Source: Enterobacter cloacae complex sp. R_G8
GTDB taxonomy: Bacteria > Pseudomonadota > Gammaproteobacteria > Enterobacterales > Enterobacteriaceae
Reading direction: 5' to 3'
Assembly (NCBI RefSeq): GCF_024599795.1
Contig: NZ_CP102246.1
Location: 4,836,001 to 4,900,000, forward strand
Length of the DNA stretch: 64,000 nucleotides
Part shown: positions 1 to 13,682 of the stretch, one piece after another
How the letters are laid out: every line of letters starts with the position of its first letter
Numbering within the stretch: position 1 is the stretch's first letter
Program-made: the position numbers and the translations under genes
The notes under the pieces: model-generated
Database searches by the model: none
Told to the model about the DNA's origin: nothing
The model's input: the letters and a program-made list of their open reading frames with translations, nothing else

Positions 1-1225
1 CGTCGAGCATCCCCTCATCCATGTTGATGTCGATGATCTGCGCGCCGTTTTCAACCTGCTGGCGGGCAACGTCCAGCGCTTCGCTGTACTTCTCTTCTTT
101 GATCAGCCGTTTAAACTTTGCCGAGCCCGTAACGTTTGTACGCTCCCCAACGTTCACAAACAGGCTGTCATCGCCGATGGTCAACGGCTCAAGGCCGGAG
201 AGACGGCAGGCAACCGGCAGCTCGGGCAGTTTACGCGGCGGCAGACCGGCCACGGCATTGCTCATGGCGGCTATGTGCTCCGGCGTAGTGCCGCAGCAGC
301 CGCCAACGATATTCAGGAAACCGGATTCAGCCCATTCGCGGATTTGCGCCGCCATGGTGTCCGCATCCAGGTCGTATTCGCCAAAGGCGTTTGGCAGTCC
401 GGCGTTCGGGTGGGCGGTAACGTAGCATTCCGCGATGCGCGACAGCTCCTGCACGTACTGGCGCAGTTCATCCGGCCCCAGCGCGCAGTTCAGGCCGAAG
501 GAGAGCGCTTCAGCGTGGCGCAGGGAGTTATAAAACGCTTCGGTGGTCTGGCCTGACAGGGTACGGCCAGAGGCATCGGTGATGGTGCCGGAAATCATGA
601 TCGGCAGGTCAACGCCCAGCGCCTCGAACTCCTCTTTCACCGCGTATATCGCGGCTTTGGCATTGAGGGTATCGAAAACCGTTTCAATCAGGATCAGATC
701 GGAACCCCCTTCCACCAGCGCTTTGGTTGATTCACGGTAGGCCGCAACCAGCTGGTCAAAGGTAATATTACGAAACGCCGGGTCGTTCACGTCCGGTGAA
801 ATGGAGGCGGTGCGGTTGGTTGGACCCAGCACCCCGGCAACATAGCGCGGTTTATCCGGCGTGCGGGCCGTCCATGCGTCGGCACAGGCGCGGGCGAGTT
901 TCGCCGCCTCAAAGTTTATCTCCGCCGACAGGGACTCCATCTGGTAATCCGCCATGGCGATGGTTGTCGAGTTAAAGGTGTTGGTTTCAACGATATCGGC
1001 ACCCGCCTCGAAGTAGGCGTTGTGGATATCCGCAATCACCTGCGGTTTGCTTAACACCAGCAGGTCGTTGTTACCTTTGAGGTCGCATGGCCAGTCCGCG
1101 AAACGTTCGCCGCGGAAATCGTCTTCACTGAGACGATAGCTCTGGATCATGGTGCCCATGCCGCCGTCCAGCACCAGAATTCGTTTATTTAACTGCGCAC
1201 GCAGTTGCTCTACTTTGCTGCTCAC
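1..1225 (-). CDS. metH: Cobalamin-dependent methionine synthase, N-terminal part (cut by window edge)
   Basis: MetH transfers a methyl group from methyl-tetrahydrofolate through cobalamin to homocysteine, the last step of methionine synthesis in the cytoplasm. About 408 of the roughly 1227 residues are present: the homocysteine-binding barrel, including the zinc-site pair in GGCCGTTP, and the beginning of the pterin-binding domain (GERTNVTGS, then [10 protein letters not shown] at the window edge). The start is a GTG at 1223-1225 in the context GTG-AGC-AGC, giving the [12 protein letters not shown] amino terminus known from E. coli, with GGGAG a few bases upstream. It is divergent from iclR, as in E. 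coli. The rest lies to the left of the window. Confidence 0.97.
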   Translation of the reverse strand, partial: MSSKVEQLRAQLNKRILVLDGGMGTMIQSYRLSEDDFRGERFADWPCDLKGNNDLLVLSKPQVIADIHNAYFEAGADIVETNTFNSTTIAMADYQMESLSAEINFEAAKLARACADAWTARTPDKPRYVAGVLGPTNRTASISPDVNDPAFRNITFDQLVAAYRESTKALVEGGSDLILIETVFDTLNAKAAIYAVKEEFEALGVDLPIMISGTITDASGRTLSGQTTEAFYNSLRHAEALSFGLNCALGPDELRQYVQELSRIAECYVTAHPNAGLPNAFGEYDLDADTMAAQIREWAESGFLNIVGGCCGTTPEHIAAMSNAVAGLPPRKLPELPVACRLSGLEPLTIGDDSLFVNVGERTNVTGSAKFKRLIKEEKYSEALDVARQQVENGAQIIDINMDEGMLD

Positions 1226-1315
1226 ACTTGCTCCCGACAACGCTCAACCAGGCCAAAAGGCTGCGGTCCATACTGGCACAATCTTGCAGGGTGGAAAAGT
1301 CACACGGCGGTAACA

Positions 1316-1328
1316 TGAGACATGTTCA
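1316..1328. promoter_or_regulatory. Possible MetR box between metH and iclR
   Basis: On the minus strand the sequence TGAACATGTCTCA matches the MetR consensus TGAA-N5-TTCA with one mismatch. It lies about 90 bases upstream of the metH start, and metH is activated by MetR in related bacteria. This is motif matching only. Confidence 0.4.
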
Positions 1329-1380
1329 CCATCACTCCTCCGATCAGTCAGGATAACGGTTGCAAAATCACCAAATAAAA

Positions 1381-1395
1381 CGAAAATGATTTCCA
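1381..1395 (+). promoter_or_regulatory. IclR operator in front of iclR (autoregulation)
   Basis: The 15-mer CGAAAATGATTTCCA matches the IclR consensus TGGAAATNATTTCCA at all but two positions. It ends 23 bases before the iclR start codon, where binding would block the gene's own promoter. IclR is known to repress itself in E. coli. Confidence 0.7.
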
Positions 1396-1418
1396 CGATA
1401 CAGAAAAAGGAGATCGTC

Positions 1419-2246
1419 ATGGTCACGACCGTTCCCGCGAAACGCGGCAGAAAACCTGCCGCCACCCCCGCCGCACAACAGGGCGGACAGGTTCAATCGC
1501 TCACGCGCGGTTTGAAGCTGCTGGAGTGGATAGCCGAGTCGCACAGCAGCGTGGCCCTGACGGAGCTGGCTCAGCAGGCTGGTCTGCCGAACTCCACCAC
1601 GCACCGGCTGCTGACCACCATGCAGCAGCTTGGTTTTGTGCGTCAGGTTGGGGAGCTGGGGCACTGGGCAGTCGGCGCCCATGCGTTCATCGTCGGCAGT
1701 AGCTTCCTGCAAAGCCGCAACCTGCTGGCGATTGTGCACCCTATCCTGCGCAAATTAATGGAAGAGTCGGGCGAGACCGTGAATCTGGCCGTACTCGACC
1801 AGAGCGACCATCAGGCGATTATCATTGACCAAGTACAGTGTACCCAGCTGATGCGTATGTCAGCCCCTATTGGCGGTAAGCTGCCTATGCACGCGTCCGG
1901 TGCGGGGAAAGCCTTTCTGTCACAGCTGAGCGAGGAACAGGTGACGGGGCTGCTGCACCGTAAAGGGCTGCACGCCTATACCCACGCCACGCTGGTTTCA
2001 CCGGTGCATCTGAAAGAAGATCTGGCGTTGACCCGTAAGCGCGGCTATTCGTTTGACGACGAGGAGCATGCCCTGGGCCTGCGCTGTATTGCGGCCTGTA
2101 TCTTTGACGAGCATCGCGAACCGTTTGCCGCCATCTCCATCTCCGGACCAATTTCGCGTATGACCGATGACCGCGTAACCGAGCTGGGTGCGCTGGTGAT
2201 TAAGGCGGCGAAAGAGGTGACGCTGGCGTATGGTGGGATTCGTTAG
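1419..2246 (+). CDS. iclR: Acetate operon repressor IclR
   Basis: IclR represses aceBAK when acetate and fatty acids are absent; glyoxylate and pyruvate modulate it. The 275-residue protein has a basic arm (AKRGRKPA), an N-terminal winged helix-turn-helix (LTELAQQAGLPNSTTHRLL, about residues 45-65) and the C-terminal effector domain with GGKLPMHASGAGKAFL and DDEEHALGLRC. An upstream in-frame ATG at 1386 exists, but the ATG at 1419 is preceded by AAGGAG at the right distance and gives the family amino terminus. The gene sits between metH and the aceBAK operon it controls. A palindromic repeat follows the stop codon. Confidence 0.97.
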   Translation: MVTTVPAKRGRKPAATPAAQQGGQVQSLTRGLKLLEWIAESHSSVALTELAQQAGLPNSTTHRLLTTMQQLGFVRQVGELGHWAVGAHAFIVGSSFLQSRNLLAIVHPILRKLMEESGETVNLAVLDQSDHQAIIIDQVQCTQLMRMSAPIGGKLPMHASGAGKAFLSQLSEEQVTGLLHRKGLHAYTHATLVSPVHLKEDLALTRKRGYSFDDEEHALGLRCIAACIFDEHREPFAAISISGPISRMTDDRVTELGALVIKAAKEVTLAYGGIR

Positions 2247-2252
2247 GATTGA

Positions 2253-2336
2253 GTGCGGTCTGATGCCCTCACCCCGGCCCTCTCCCACAGGGAGAGGGAG
2301 AAAACATGATGCCCTTACCCTGCGGGAGAGGGAGAA
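2253..2336. repeat. Two intergenic palindromic (REP-like) units between iclR and aceK
   Basis: Unit one runs through CCCTCACCCC and the inverted pair CCCTCTCCC / GGGAGAGGG (about 2265-2300). Unit two (about 2310-2336) repeats GATGCCCTTACCCTGC and GGGAGAGGGAGAAAA. The same core recurs at 4060, 16708, 50681 and 61539. The flank GTGCGGTCTGATG at 2253 is also found, inverted, at the 61.5 kb copy. The second unit supplies the last codons and the stop of aceK. Confidence 0.8.
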
Positions 2337-4054
2337 AATCGGATGCAAAACCGCTGTTTACGACGGTAGGCGTACACATCTTCCACATGTCCGTTTTTGA
2401 TCCGCGTTTGCAGCCCGCGCCAGTAGCTGGCACGAAACAGATCGGCATGCATCTCTTCAAATAATGGCCCAATACGCGGGTCGGCGCACAGCCAGTGGCG
2501 AAACTCCTCGGGAAAGACATCACCCGGTGAGACGCTGTACCACGGCTCGCCGGAGAGTTCATCTTCGGGGTAACGGGGCGGCGGGATATCGCGAAAATTC
2601 ACCTCCGTCATATAGCAAATTTCATCGTAATCATAGAATACGACTCGCCCGTGACGGGTGACGCCGAAGTTTTTAAACAGCATATCGCCCGGGAAAATAT
2701 TGGCGGCGGCAAGCTGGCGAATCGCGTTGCCATACTCTTCAATGGCATCTTTTAAAGCCTGACCGTCGGCCTGTTCCAGCCAGATATTCAGCGGCACCAT
2801 ACGACGTTCGATATACAGATGACTAATCGCTATTTTGTCACCCAGATCGGTGATTTTTGCCGGTGCTTCCTGCAGTAACAGGGCCATTAGAGCCGGATCG
2901 ATCTGCCGCTTATCCAGCACAAAATTTTCAAACTCCTGCGTATCCGCCATACGCCCGACGCGATCGTGTTCTTTCACCAGCTGATAGCAGGCACGAACAT
3001 GCGCTGCGGTCATCTCTTTCTGCGGCGCGAATGTATCTTTGATGACCTTAAACACCCGGTCAAACCCCGGCAGCGTAAAGACCAGCATCACCATGCCACG
3101 AATGCCGGGCGCTTCGATAAATTGCTCATCGGCGGTGGTAACATAGCGCAAATACTCCCGGTAGCTTTCCGTTTTGGCATGCTTCTGACAGCCAATCGCC
3201 ATATACAGCTCGGCGGTGGTTTTGCCTGGCAGGATCTCACGCAGCCACTCCACCAGGGCGGCAGGCAGCGGAGCGTAGACCATAAAATAGGAGCGGGCGA
3301 AGCCAAACACAATGCTGGCCTCGGCGCTGGTGGTCAGGCAGGTATCGACAAACAGTTCGCCGTCATCGGTACGGTGGATGGGCAACAGAAACGGCACGGT
3401 GGCGGAGGGCGTCACCAGCTTGCCCACCAGCCATGCGGCTTTATTGCGGTAGAAAAGCTCGTTGGCGACCTGCAAATGGCAGTGGCTGAGTGCCTCTTCG
3501 CCAAAGGATTCGTGGAGGTGGGCGATGATAAAGCCAATATCGCGGGCTTTATTCTCCCAGGGCAAGCGCAGCGGTAAGTCTGTTAACACGCGGTGCAGGA
3601 GCTTCTCCCAGCCGTGATCGGGGAAAAAATCCTTCGCCAGCGGGCGCGGAATGGTGCGAAAACGACGCTCCGGCTGGGAGCTGAAAATAAATAACCGCTC
3701 AGGAGATAAAGAGCGGTGGTCAAATAACCGGCAATACACGGAGTTGAAAAAGCTCTCCGCAATCTCGAAGCGCGGGTAGTCTGGCAACAAATGGGTGTAG
3801 TGCTCCTTAACGCGCAGTAAAAATTCCGCGTCCGGGTTTTTACCGTCGGTGATGCAGCGCAACTGCTCCACCACCAGACCCACATGATGGTCGTAGAGGT
3901 GAATACGCTGCTTCATGGCCTGCTGAACCGCATGCCAGTCGGCGTGCTCAAAGCGCTGCTGCGCGCCAGAGGTGACTTCCAGAAAGCGACCATACTGGGC
4001 ATCGAAACCCTGCAAAATAGTCTGTGCAATCAGTAATTCCAGGCCACGCGACAT
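2315..4054 (-). CDS. aceK: Isocitrate dehydrogenase kinase/phosphatase
   Basis: AceK phosphorylates isocitrate dehydrogenase to send isocitrate into the glyoxylate bypass, and removes the phosphate again using the same ATP site. The protein has 579 residues. It starts at [20 protein letters not shown]; the upstream in-frame MGEGE start comes from the repeat before the gene and is rejected. The C-terminal kinase lobe shows [29 protein letters not shown] and [13 protein letters not shown]. The E. coli protein ends in RFSVRYGEMLF, but here the end is RFSPSPAG, because the final codons and the TAA lie inside a palindromic repeat. It is the last gene of aceBAK and a palindrome separates it from aceA. 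Confidence 0.97.
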   Translation of the reverse strand: MSRGLELLIAQTILQGFDAQYGRFLEVTSGAQQRFEHADWHAVQQAMKQRIHLYDHHVGLVVEQLRCITDGKNPDAEFLLRVKEHYTHLLPDYPRFEIAESFFNSVYCRLFDHRSLSPERLFIFSSQPERRFRTIPRPLAKDFFPDHGWEKLLHRVLTDLPLRLPWENKARDIGFIIAHLHESFGEEALSHCHLQVANELFYRNKAAWLVGKLVTPSATVPFLLPIHRTDDGELFVDTCLTTSAEASIVFGFARSYFMVYAPLPAALVEWLREILPGKTTAELYMAIGCQKHAKTESYREYLRYVTTADEQFIEAPGIRGMVMLVFTLPGFDRVFKVIKDTFAPQKEMTAAHVRACYQLVKEHDRVGRMADTQEFENFVLDKRQIDPALMALLLQEAPAKITDLGDKIAISHLYIERRMVPLNIWLEQADGQALKDAIEEYGNAIRQLAAANIFPGDMLFKNFGVTRHGRVVFYDYDEICYMTEVNFRDIPPPRYPEDELSGEPWYSVSPGDVFPEEFRHWLCADPRIGPLFEEMHADLFRASYWRGLQTRIKNGHVEDVYAYRRKQRFCIRFSPSPAG

Positions 4055-4059
4055 AGATT

Positions 4060-4098
4060 CCCCCTCACCCAACCCTCTCCCCAGAGGGGAGAGGGGGA
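4060..4098. repeat. Intergenic palindrome between aceA and aceK
   Basis: The gap holds CCCCTCACCC followed by the inverted repeat CCCTCTCCCC / GGGGAGAGGG with a short loop. In E. coli REP elements occupy the same gap and are linked to the low expression of aceK relative to aceA. The same effect here is an inference. Confidence 0.8.
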
Positions 4099-4103
4099 AA
4101 AGA

Positions 4104-5408
4104 TTAGAACTGAGCTTCTTCCGTTGAACCCGTTAAGGCAGTGACGGAGGAGGTGCCGCCCTGAATAATCGTGGTCACATTATCAAAGTAGCCGGTGCCC
4201 ACCTCCTGCTGGTGAGACACGAAGGTGTAACCGTCTTTGCCCGCGGCAAATTCCGGCTGCTGCACCTTTTCAACGTAGTGCTTCATGCCCTCACCCTGTG
4301 CATAGGCGTGCGCCAGATCGAACATGTTGAACCACATGCTGTGGATGCCTGCCAGGGTAATGAACTGATATTTGTAGCCCATGTCGGACAGCTGCTGCTG
4401 GAAGCTGGCGATGGTTTTATCGTCCAGCTTTTTCTGCCAGTTGAAGGACGGCGAGCAGTTGTAGGCCAGCAGTTTGCCCGGGTATTTGGCGTGGATAGCA
4501 TCGGCAAAGCGTTTTGCCAGCGCCAGATCCGGCGTGGACGTTTCACACCAGACCAGGTCTGCGTACGGTGCATACGCCAGGCCACGGCTGATGGCTTGCT
4601 CAATGCCAGCATGGGTACGATAGAATCCTTCGCTGGTGCGCTCGCCGGTAATGAACTCGCTGTCGTACGGGTCACAGTCAGAGGTGATCAGGTCAGCCGC
4701 ATCCGCATCGGTACGGGCAATCACCAGCGTCGGCACGCCGAGCACATCGGCGGCCAGACGCGCAGCAACCAGCTTCTGAATCGCTTCCTGGGTTGGGACC
4801 AGCACTTTGCCGCCCATGTGTCCGCATTTCTTCACCGATGCCAGCTGATCTTCGAAGTGAACGGCCGCTGCACCGGCCTCAATCATCGATTTCATCAACT
4901 CAAAGGCGTTCAGCACGCCGCCGAAACCCGCTTCTGCATCCGCGACGATCGGCAGGAAGTAGTCAATAAAGCGCGGATCGTTTGGCTCGATACCTGCCGC
5001 CCACTGGATCTGATCCGCACGGCGGAAGGTGTTGTTGATCCGATCCACCACCGACGGCACGGAGTTAGCCGGATAGAGCGACTGATCCGGATACATGCTG
5101 GAGGCCAGGTTAGCATCCGCCGCGACCTGCCAGCCGGAAAGATAAATGGCTTCGATACCGGCCTTCGCCTGCTGCAACGCCTGACCGCCGGTCAGCGCAC
5201 CGAGGCTGTTGATGTAGCCCTTTTTGGAGCCGCCATGTAGCAGATGCCACATCTTCGCCGCGCCATTTTGCGCCAGCGTGCATTCCGGATTGACCGAGCC
5301 ACGCAGCTTCACCACTTCCTCAGCGCTGTACGGGCGACGGATGCCTTCCCAGCGCGGCTGTGTCCACTCTTTCTTCAGTTCTTCGATTTGTTGGGTACGG
5401 GTTTTCAT
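4104..5408 (-). CDS. aceA: Isocitrate lyase
   Basis: AceA splits isocitrate to glyoxylate and succinate, the first step of the glyoxylate bypass. The 434-residue protein has the same length as in E. coli. It shows the catalytic loop [11 protein letters not shown] (nucleophilic Cys near residue 195), the metal and substrate motifs [10 protein letters not shown] and WCETSTPDL, and the lid residues NCSPSFNW. The start [15 protein letters not shown] is chosen over an in-frame ATG five codons upstream, because it gives the conserved amino terminus. It follows aceB after 32 bases in the aceBAK operon. Confidence 0.98.
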   Translation of the reverse strand: MKTRTQQIEELKKEWTQPRWEGIRRPYSAEEVVKLRGSVNPECTLAQNGAAKMWHLLHGGSKKGYINSLGALTGGQALQQAKAGIEAIYLSGWQVAADANLASSMYPDQSLYPANSVPSVVDRINNTFRRADQIQWAAGIEPNDPRFIDYFLPIVADAEAGFGGVLNAFELMKSMIEAGAAAVHFEDQLASVKKCGHMGGKVLVPTQEAIQKLVAARLAADVLGVPTLVIARTDADAADLITSDCDPYDSEFITGERTSEGFYRTHAGIEQAISRGLAYAPYADLVWCETSTPDLALAKRFADAIHAKYPGKLLAYNCSPSFNWQKKLDDKTIASFQQQLSDMGYKYQFITLAGIHSMWFNMFDLAHAYAQGEGMKHYVEKVQQPEFAAGKDGYTFVSHQQEVGTGYFDNVTTIIQGGTSSVTALTGSTEEAQF

Positions 5409-5440
5409 GTGCAGATGCTCCATATTGTTATGTGGTGGAT

Positions 5441-7042
5441 TTACGCAAGCAGGCGGTAACCTGGCAGGGTGAGGAAGTCGATTAAGTCATCTGAGGTTGT
5501 GATTTGCTCCATCAGGCGGGCGGCATCATCAAAACGTCCGCTGCTGAAGCGATGTTCGCCCAGTTCGTCCTGAATGACGCGCATCTCTTCGGCCAGCATC
5601 TGGCGGAACAGGGATTTGGTCACCGGCTTGCCGTTGCTGAGCGTTTTCTGATGATGGATCCACTGCCAGATCGAGGTGCGGGAGATTTCTGCCGTCGCCG
5701 CGTCTTCCATCAGGCCGTAGATGGGCACGCAGCCGTTACCGGAGATCCACGCTTCGATGTACTGCACGGCAACGCGGATATTGGCGCGCATGCCCTCTTC
5801 CGTGCGTTCACCCGAGCACGGCGCCAGAAGTTGCTCTTCTGCGATTGGGGCATCGTCATCACGGGTGACAAACAGCTGGTTTTTGTTGTCGCCGAGCACA
5901 TGGTTAAAGACTTCCATTGCCGTATCGGCCAGGCCCGGATGGGCGATCCACGTGCCGTCGTGACCGTTACGCGCTTCAAGCTCCTTGTCAGCTTTCACCT
6001 TGTTGAGCACCTGATTGTTACGCTCAGCGTCTTTGCTCGGAATAAATGCCGCCATGCCGCCCATCGCAAAGGCACCGCGTTTGTGGCAGGTTTTAATCAG
6101 CAGGCGCGAGTAGGCGCTGAGGAACGGTTTATCCATGGTGACAACCTGACGATCCGGCAGTACGCGATCCGGGTGGTTTTTCAGCGTCTTGATGTAGCTA
6201 AAGATGTAGTCCCAGCGTCCGCAGTTCAGACCCACGATGTGATCGCGCAGGGCGTGGAGGATTTCATGCATCTGGAATACGGCAGGCAGCGTTTCAATCA
6301 GCAGGGTGGCTTTAATGGTGCCACGCGGCAGGTTGAAGCGATCTTCCGCGTAACTGAACACCTCACTCCACCAGGCCGCTTCCTGCCAGGCCTGGGTCTT
6401 TGGCAAGTAGAAATAGGGGCCACTGCCTTTCGCCAGCAGATTTTTGTGGTTGTGGAAGAAATAGAGGGCAAAATCAAACAGGCTGCCCGGAATGGCTTCC
6501 CCACGCCAGGTGACATGCTTTTCCGGCAGGTGCAGGCCGCGAACGCGGCAGATCAGAACCGCCGGATTGGGTTTTAACTGGTAAATTTTACCGGCTTCAT
6601 TGGTATAGCTGATGGTGCCGTTAACGGCGTCGCGCAGGTTGATCTGCCCGTCGATCACTTTACGCCAGTCCGGGGCCAGTGAATCCTCAAAATCCGCCAT
6701 AAAGACTTTGACGTTGGCGTTCATGGCGTTGATCACCATTTTGCGCTCTACCGGGCCAGTGATCTCAACGCGACGATCCTGTAAATCTTCAGGGATGCCG
6801 CGGATTGTCCACTCACCATGCCGAATGGAAGCGGTTTCCGAAATAAAACCAGGCAACTTGCCATTATCAATTTCCTGCTGTTGGTGAATGCGTGCCGCCA
6901 GCAGCTTATTGCGCTGTGGCGTAAAACGGGTCACCAGCTCAGTCAGAAATTCGACCGCCTCTGTCGTCAAAATTTGCTGTTCTTGTTCGCCATACGGCTG
7001 GGTAAAGGCCAGTTCATCGACCGTCGTTGCCTGTTGAGTCAT
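5441..7042 (-). CDS. aceB: Malate synthase A
   Basis: AceB condenses glyoxylate with acetyl-CoA to malate, the second bypass step. The protein has 533 residues, as in E. coli. Visible motifs include [43 protein letters not shown] and [15 protein letters not shown]. The C terminus is [11 protein letters not shown]. The start is the ATG giving [13 protein letters not shown]; an open frame continues 43 codons upstream but runs through the promoter and the IclR site. It is the first gene of aceBAK. Confidence 0.98.
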   Translation of the reverse strand: MTQQATTVDELAFTQPYGEQEQQILTTEAVEFLTELVTRFTPQRNKLLAARIHQQQEIDNGKLPGFISETASIRHGEWTIRGIPEDLQDRRVEITGPVERKMVINAMNANVKVFMADFEDSLAPDWRKVIDGQINLRDAVNGTISYTNEAGKIYQLKPNPAVLICRVRGLHLPEKHVTWRGEAIPGSLFDFALYFFHNHKNLLAKGSGPYFYLPKTQAWQEAAWWSEVFSYAEDRFNLPRGTIKATLLIETLPAVFQMHEILHALRDHIVGLNCGRWDYIFSYIKTLKNHPDRVLPDRQVVTMDKPFLSAYSRLLIKTCHKRGAFAMGGMAAFIPSKDAERNNQVLNKVKADKELEARNGHDGTWIAHPGLADTAMEVFNHVLGDNKNQLFVTRDDDAPIAEEQLLAPCSGERTEEGMRANIRVAVQYIEAWISGNGCVPIYGLMEDAATAEISRTSIWQWIHHQKTLSNGKPVTKSLFRQMLAEEMRVIQDELGEHRFSSGRFDDAARLMEQITTSDDLIDFLTLPGYRLLA

Positions 7043-7150
7043 CACTCTGCTCCTCATCAAAGATCCAAATTCACATCCCCAATGCGAACGAAAGATCGTT
7101 GTGTAGTTTTCGCTCAGCAGAATTAAGACTATCTCTATTTTTTCCAAAAT

Positions 7151-7165
7151 CAAAAACAATTTCCA
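7151..7165 (-). promoter_or_regulatory. IclR-binding region upstream of aceB
   Basis: On the minus strand TGGAAATTGTTTTTG is followed by ATTTTGGAAAAA. This lies in an AT-rich stretch about 110 bases before aceB and closely resembles the E. coli aceB IclR box. The left half is an exact TGGAAAT half-site. The site was assigned by similarity and position. Confidence 0.6.
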
Positions 7166-7241
7166 TTTCAATTAAAAAATACGTACAACTTATTGATAAT
7201 AGTAGAATTAAAGTTTACGTAAATGTTGAGCGTCATTTCGG

Positions 7242-7268
7242 AAATAAAAAAGGCACCCGAAGGTGCCT
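7242..7268 (-). terminator. Rho-independent terminator of metA
   Basis: On the minus strand the 7-bp stem AGGCACC/GGTGCCT with a four-base loop is followed by a run of T. It lies 45 bases after the metA stop codon, in the gap before the aceB control region. Confidence 0.85.
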
Positions 7269-7312
7269 GATGTGAATAGCTGAAACGCTTTAGGATCGTT
7301 TAAAGCAGAAGA

Positions 7313-8242
7313 TTACTCCAGCGTCGGATTCATATGACGCAGATCGTATGGCGTTATCTGGTAGACGTAATAGTTGAGCCAGTTGGTAAACAGCAAATTC
7401 CCGTGACTGCGCCAGGTGGCTCGCGGCTTGTTCTGGGGATCGTTTTTCGGGAAATAGTTATACGGCACATCCGGATTAAGACCCGCTTCAACATCACGGA
7501 AATACTCTGACGCGAGGGTATGCGGATCGTACTCAGGATGCCCGGTCACAAAGGCAATACGCTTATCTTTGCTGGCAAACAGGTACGCATCACCATCTTC
7601 TGTTTCGGCCAGGATCTCCAGATCGGTGTAGTCACGAATCAGCTGCGCCGGGAAATCGGCGTAGCGTGAATGCGGGGCCAGGAAAGTGTCATCGAAACCG
7701 CGAGTGAGCAATGCATGAGGGTGAAGAATGTGGTGTTCGTATACGCCGGAGAGTTTTTCGGTGCGGGTTTGCTTAGGGATGCCATAGAGGATATTCAGCG
7801 CGGCTTGTACCGCCCAACAGACAAACAGCGTGGAGGTGACGTGATCCTTTGCCCACTCCAGTACCTGTTTGATCTGCGGCCAGTAGGCGACATCATTGAA
7901 TTCGACCAGGCCCAGTGGCGCACCGGTGACAATCAGTCCGTCGAAGTTTTCCTCGCGGATATCGTCGAAGTTACAGTAGAAGTTGTTCAGGTGCTCAGAA
8001 GGCGTATTACGCGACTCTCGGGCATCGATCCGCAGCAGCTGAATATCCACCTGAAGCGGAGAGTTCGAAAGCAGGCGCAGAAACTGATTCTCTGTTTCGA
8101 TCTTTTTCGGCATCAGATTAAGGATGAGCACCTTCAGCGGGCGAATTTCCTGACCTGTCGCGCGTGAAGTGGTCATTACAAAGACGTTTTCTTCACGTAA
8201 GAAATTGACGGCTGGTAGCTCGTCCTGCACCCGAATCGGCAT
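7313..8242 (-). CDS. metA: Homoserine O-succinyltransferase
   Basis: MetA makes O-succinylhomoserine from homoserine and succinyl-CoA, the committed step of methionine synthesis. The 309-residue protein begins [23 protein letters not shown]. It carries the glutamine-amidotransferase-like fold, with the nucleophile in [12 protein letters not shown] (Cys near 142), and the catalytic His/Glu pair in [12 protein letters not shown]. An array of four met boxes lies 20-50 bases upstream. In E. coli the gene also lies between aceB and an rRNA operon; here the 5S gene is only about 170 bases away. Confidence 0.98.
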   Translation of the reverse strand: MPIRVQDELPAVNFLREENVFVMTTSRATGQEIRPLKVLILNLMPKKIETENQFLRLLSNSPLQVDIQLLRIDARESRNTPSEHLNNFYCNFDDIREENFDGLIVTGAPLGLVEFNDVAYWPQIKQVLEWAKDHVTSTLFVCWAVQAALNILYGIPKQTRTEKLSGVYEHHILHPHALLTRGFDDTFLAPHSRYADFPAQLIRDYTDLEILAETEDGDAYLFASKDKRIAFVTGHPEYDPHTLASEYFRDVEAGLNPDVPYNYFPKNDPQNKPRATWRSHGNLLFTNWLNYYVYQITPYDLRHMNPTLE

Positions 8243-8261
8243 AACCTTGTATCCTCACAGC

Positions 8262-8293
8262 ATACGTATAAACGTTTAGACATCCAGACAGCC
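8262..8293 (-). promoter_or_regulatory. MetJ operator: four tandem met boxes
   Basis: Four adjacent 8-mers on the minus strand, GGCTGTCT, GGATGTCT, AAACGTTT and ATACGTAT, match the met box AGACGTCT at 5, 6, 6 and 6 positions. They lie 20-51 bases upstream of metA. MetJ with S-adenosylmethionine binds such tandem arrays cooperatively. Confidence 0.85.
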
Positions 8294-8374
8294 AACGATA
8301 CCCAGTATTGGCGTGAATGTCGAGTCTGCAAGATAAAGGTGAGAAAGTTTCAAGGAGAGGGAGAAAACAAAAGC

Positions 8375-8403
8375 AAAAAACCCCGCACCTTACGGTACGG
8401 GGT
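8375..8403 (-). terminator. Terminator of the rRNA operon
   Basis: On the minus strand a GC-rich stem CCCCGTACC/GGTGCGGGG with a TTAC-type loop is followed by TTTTTTGC. It begins 13 bases after the 3' end of the 5S gene. Confidence 0.85.
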
Positions 8404-8415
8404 TCTTCTTAATTA

Positions 8416-8535
8416 ATGCCTGGCAGTTCCCTACTCTCACATGGGGAGACCCCACACTACCATCGGCGCTACGGCGTTTCACTTCTGAGTTCGGCATGGG
8501 GTCAGGTGGGACCACCGCGCTAAAGCCGCCAGGCA
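8416..8535 (-). rRNA. rrf: 5S ribosomal RNA
   Basis: This 120-base gene has complementary ends TGCCTGGCGGC and GCCAGGCAT. The internal sequence (CCCACCTGACCCCATGCCGAACTCAG on the RNA strand, in part) is that of enterobacterial 5S RNA. It follows 23S after 65 bases and is closed by a terminator. Confidence 0.98.
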
Positions 8536-8600
8536 AATTCTGTTATCTGTATCAGGCTGAAAATTCTGTCTTTCGTCCGCCGAAACAGCTTCGGCGTTGT

Positions 8601-11504
<2,904 letters not shown>

Positions 11505-11703
11505 TCACAACCCGAAGATGTTTCACTTCATGATTGCGAAAATTTGAGAGACTCGAACACACATTAACTGTGTGTCGTTTCAATTTTCAGCTTGATCCAG
11601 ATTTTTAAAGAGCAAAATTTCACAATGCACTTAACAGTACATTTTGAAATTATTCATTTATCAAACAATCTGTGTGAGCACTGCAAAGGCAGGTTCTTTA
11701 AGG
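11505..11703 (-). other. 16S-23S spacer lacking any tRNA gene
   Basis: The spacer is only 199 bases. It keeps the 16S-proximal part (CCTTACCTTAAAG ... GTGCTCACACAG), a boxA-like TGCTCTTTA and the 23S-proximal processing stem. It contains no tRNA-Glu and no tRNA-Ile/Ala. At the equivalent place a short AT-rich hairpin, ATTTCA ... TGAAAT, precedes the boxA. E. coli spacers are roughly 350-440 bases and always hold one or two tRNAs. Confidence 0.9.
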
Positions 11704-13243
<1,540 letters not shown>

Positions 13244-13379
13244 AAAAGTTTGATGCTCAATGAATTAAACTTCGTAATGAATTACGTGTTCACTCGTTGA
13301 GACTTGGTATTCATTTAGTGTCCGAAGACATTAAGAATCCATGTCACTTTGAGTGCCCACACAGATTGTCTGATAAATT

Positions 13380-13390
13380 GTTAAAGAGCA
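13380..13390 (-). promoter_or_regulatory. boxA antitermination site of the rRNA leader
   Basis: The minus strand reads TGCTCTTTAAC, the standard rRNA boxA, about 140 bases before the mature 16S 5' end. Nus factors load here for antitermination. Confidence 0.85.
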
Positions 13391-13428
13391 GTTGCGACGC
13401 GCTTCAGCGCTCTGTCGCGAGGTGGCGT

Positions 13429-13456
13429 ATATTACGCTTTCCTCTTTCAGAGTCAA
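13429..13456 (-). promoter_or_regulatory. rRNA promoter P2
   Basis: On the minus strand the -35 element is TTGACT (13451-13456), the spacer is 16 bases and the -10 element is TAATAT (13429-13434). It lies about 110 bases downstream of P1, as in other enterobacterial rRNA operons. Confidence 0.85.
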
Positions 13457-13537
13457 CCCTGATTTTCAGGATTTTTTCTCTTCAACCGACCGGGTTGTTT
13501 GTGAAGTGATTCACATCCGCCGTGTCGATGGAGGCGC

Positions 13538-13565
13538 ATTATAGGGAGTTCTCCGCAGGCCGCAA
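13538..13565 (-). promoter_or_regulatory. rRNA promoter P1
   Basis: On the minus strand the -35 element is TTGCGG (13560-13565), the spacer is 16 bases, and a consensus TATAAT (13538-13543) is followed by a GC-rich discriminator. This is the arrangement of strong, ppGpp-sensitive rRNA P1 promoters. An AT-rich stretch upstream could serve as UP element and Fis sites. Confidence 0.85.
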
Positions 13566-13641
13566 CCGCTAAATGACAGAAAAATGACTGACTGCTGCAT
13601 TCCCCAGCAAAACCCCGCTTTATACCCTTTTACGCACAGAC

Positions 13642-13650
13642 TTATCCACA
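13642..13650 (+). promoter_or_regulatory. Consensus DnaA box between rRNA P1 and purH
   Basis: TTATCCACA matches the high-affinity DnaA 9-mer exactly. It lies about 80 bases behind the rRNA P1 -35 element and 41 bases before the purH PurR box. A single 9-mer can occur by chance, so function is not claimed. Confidence 0.4.
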
Positions 13651-13682
13651 GCGATGCGAAAAAGTGAAAATTCGCGAGCGTT

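Noticed and set aside
7042..7171. N-terminal extension of malate synthase
   Set aside because: The extra 43 codons cover the promoter and the IclR site and do not match the family; the ATG at 7042 gives the known amino terminus.
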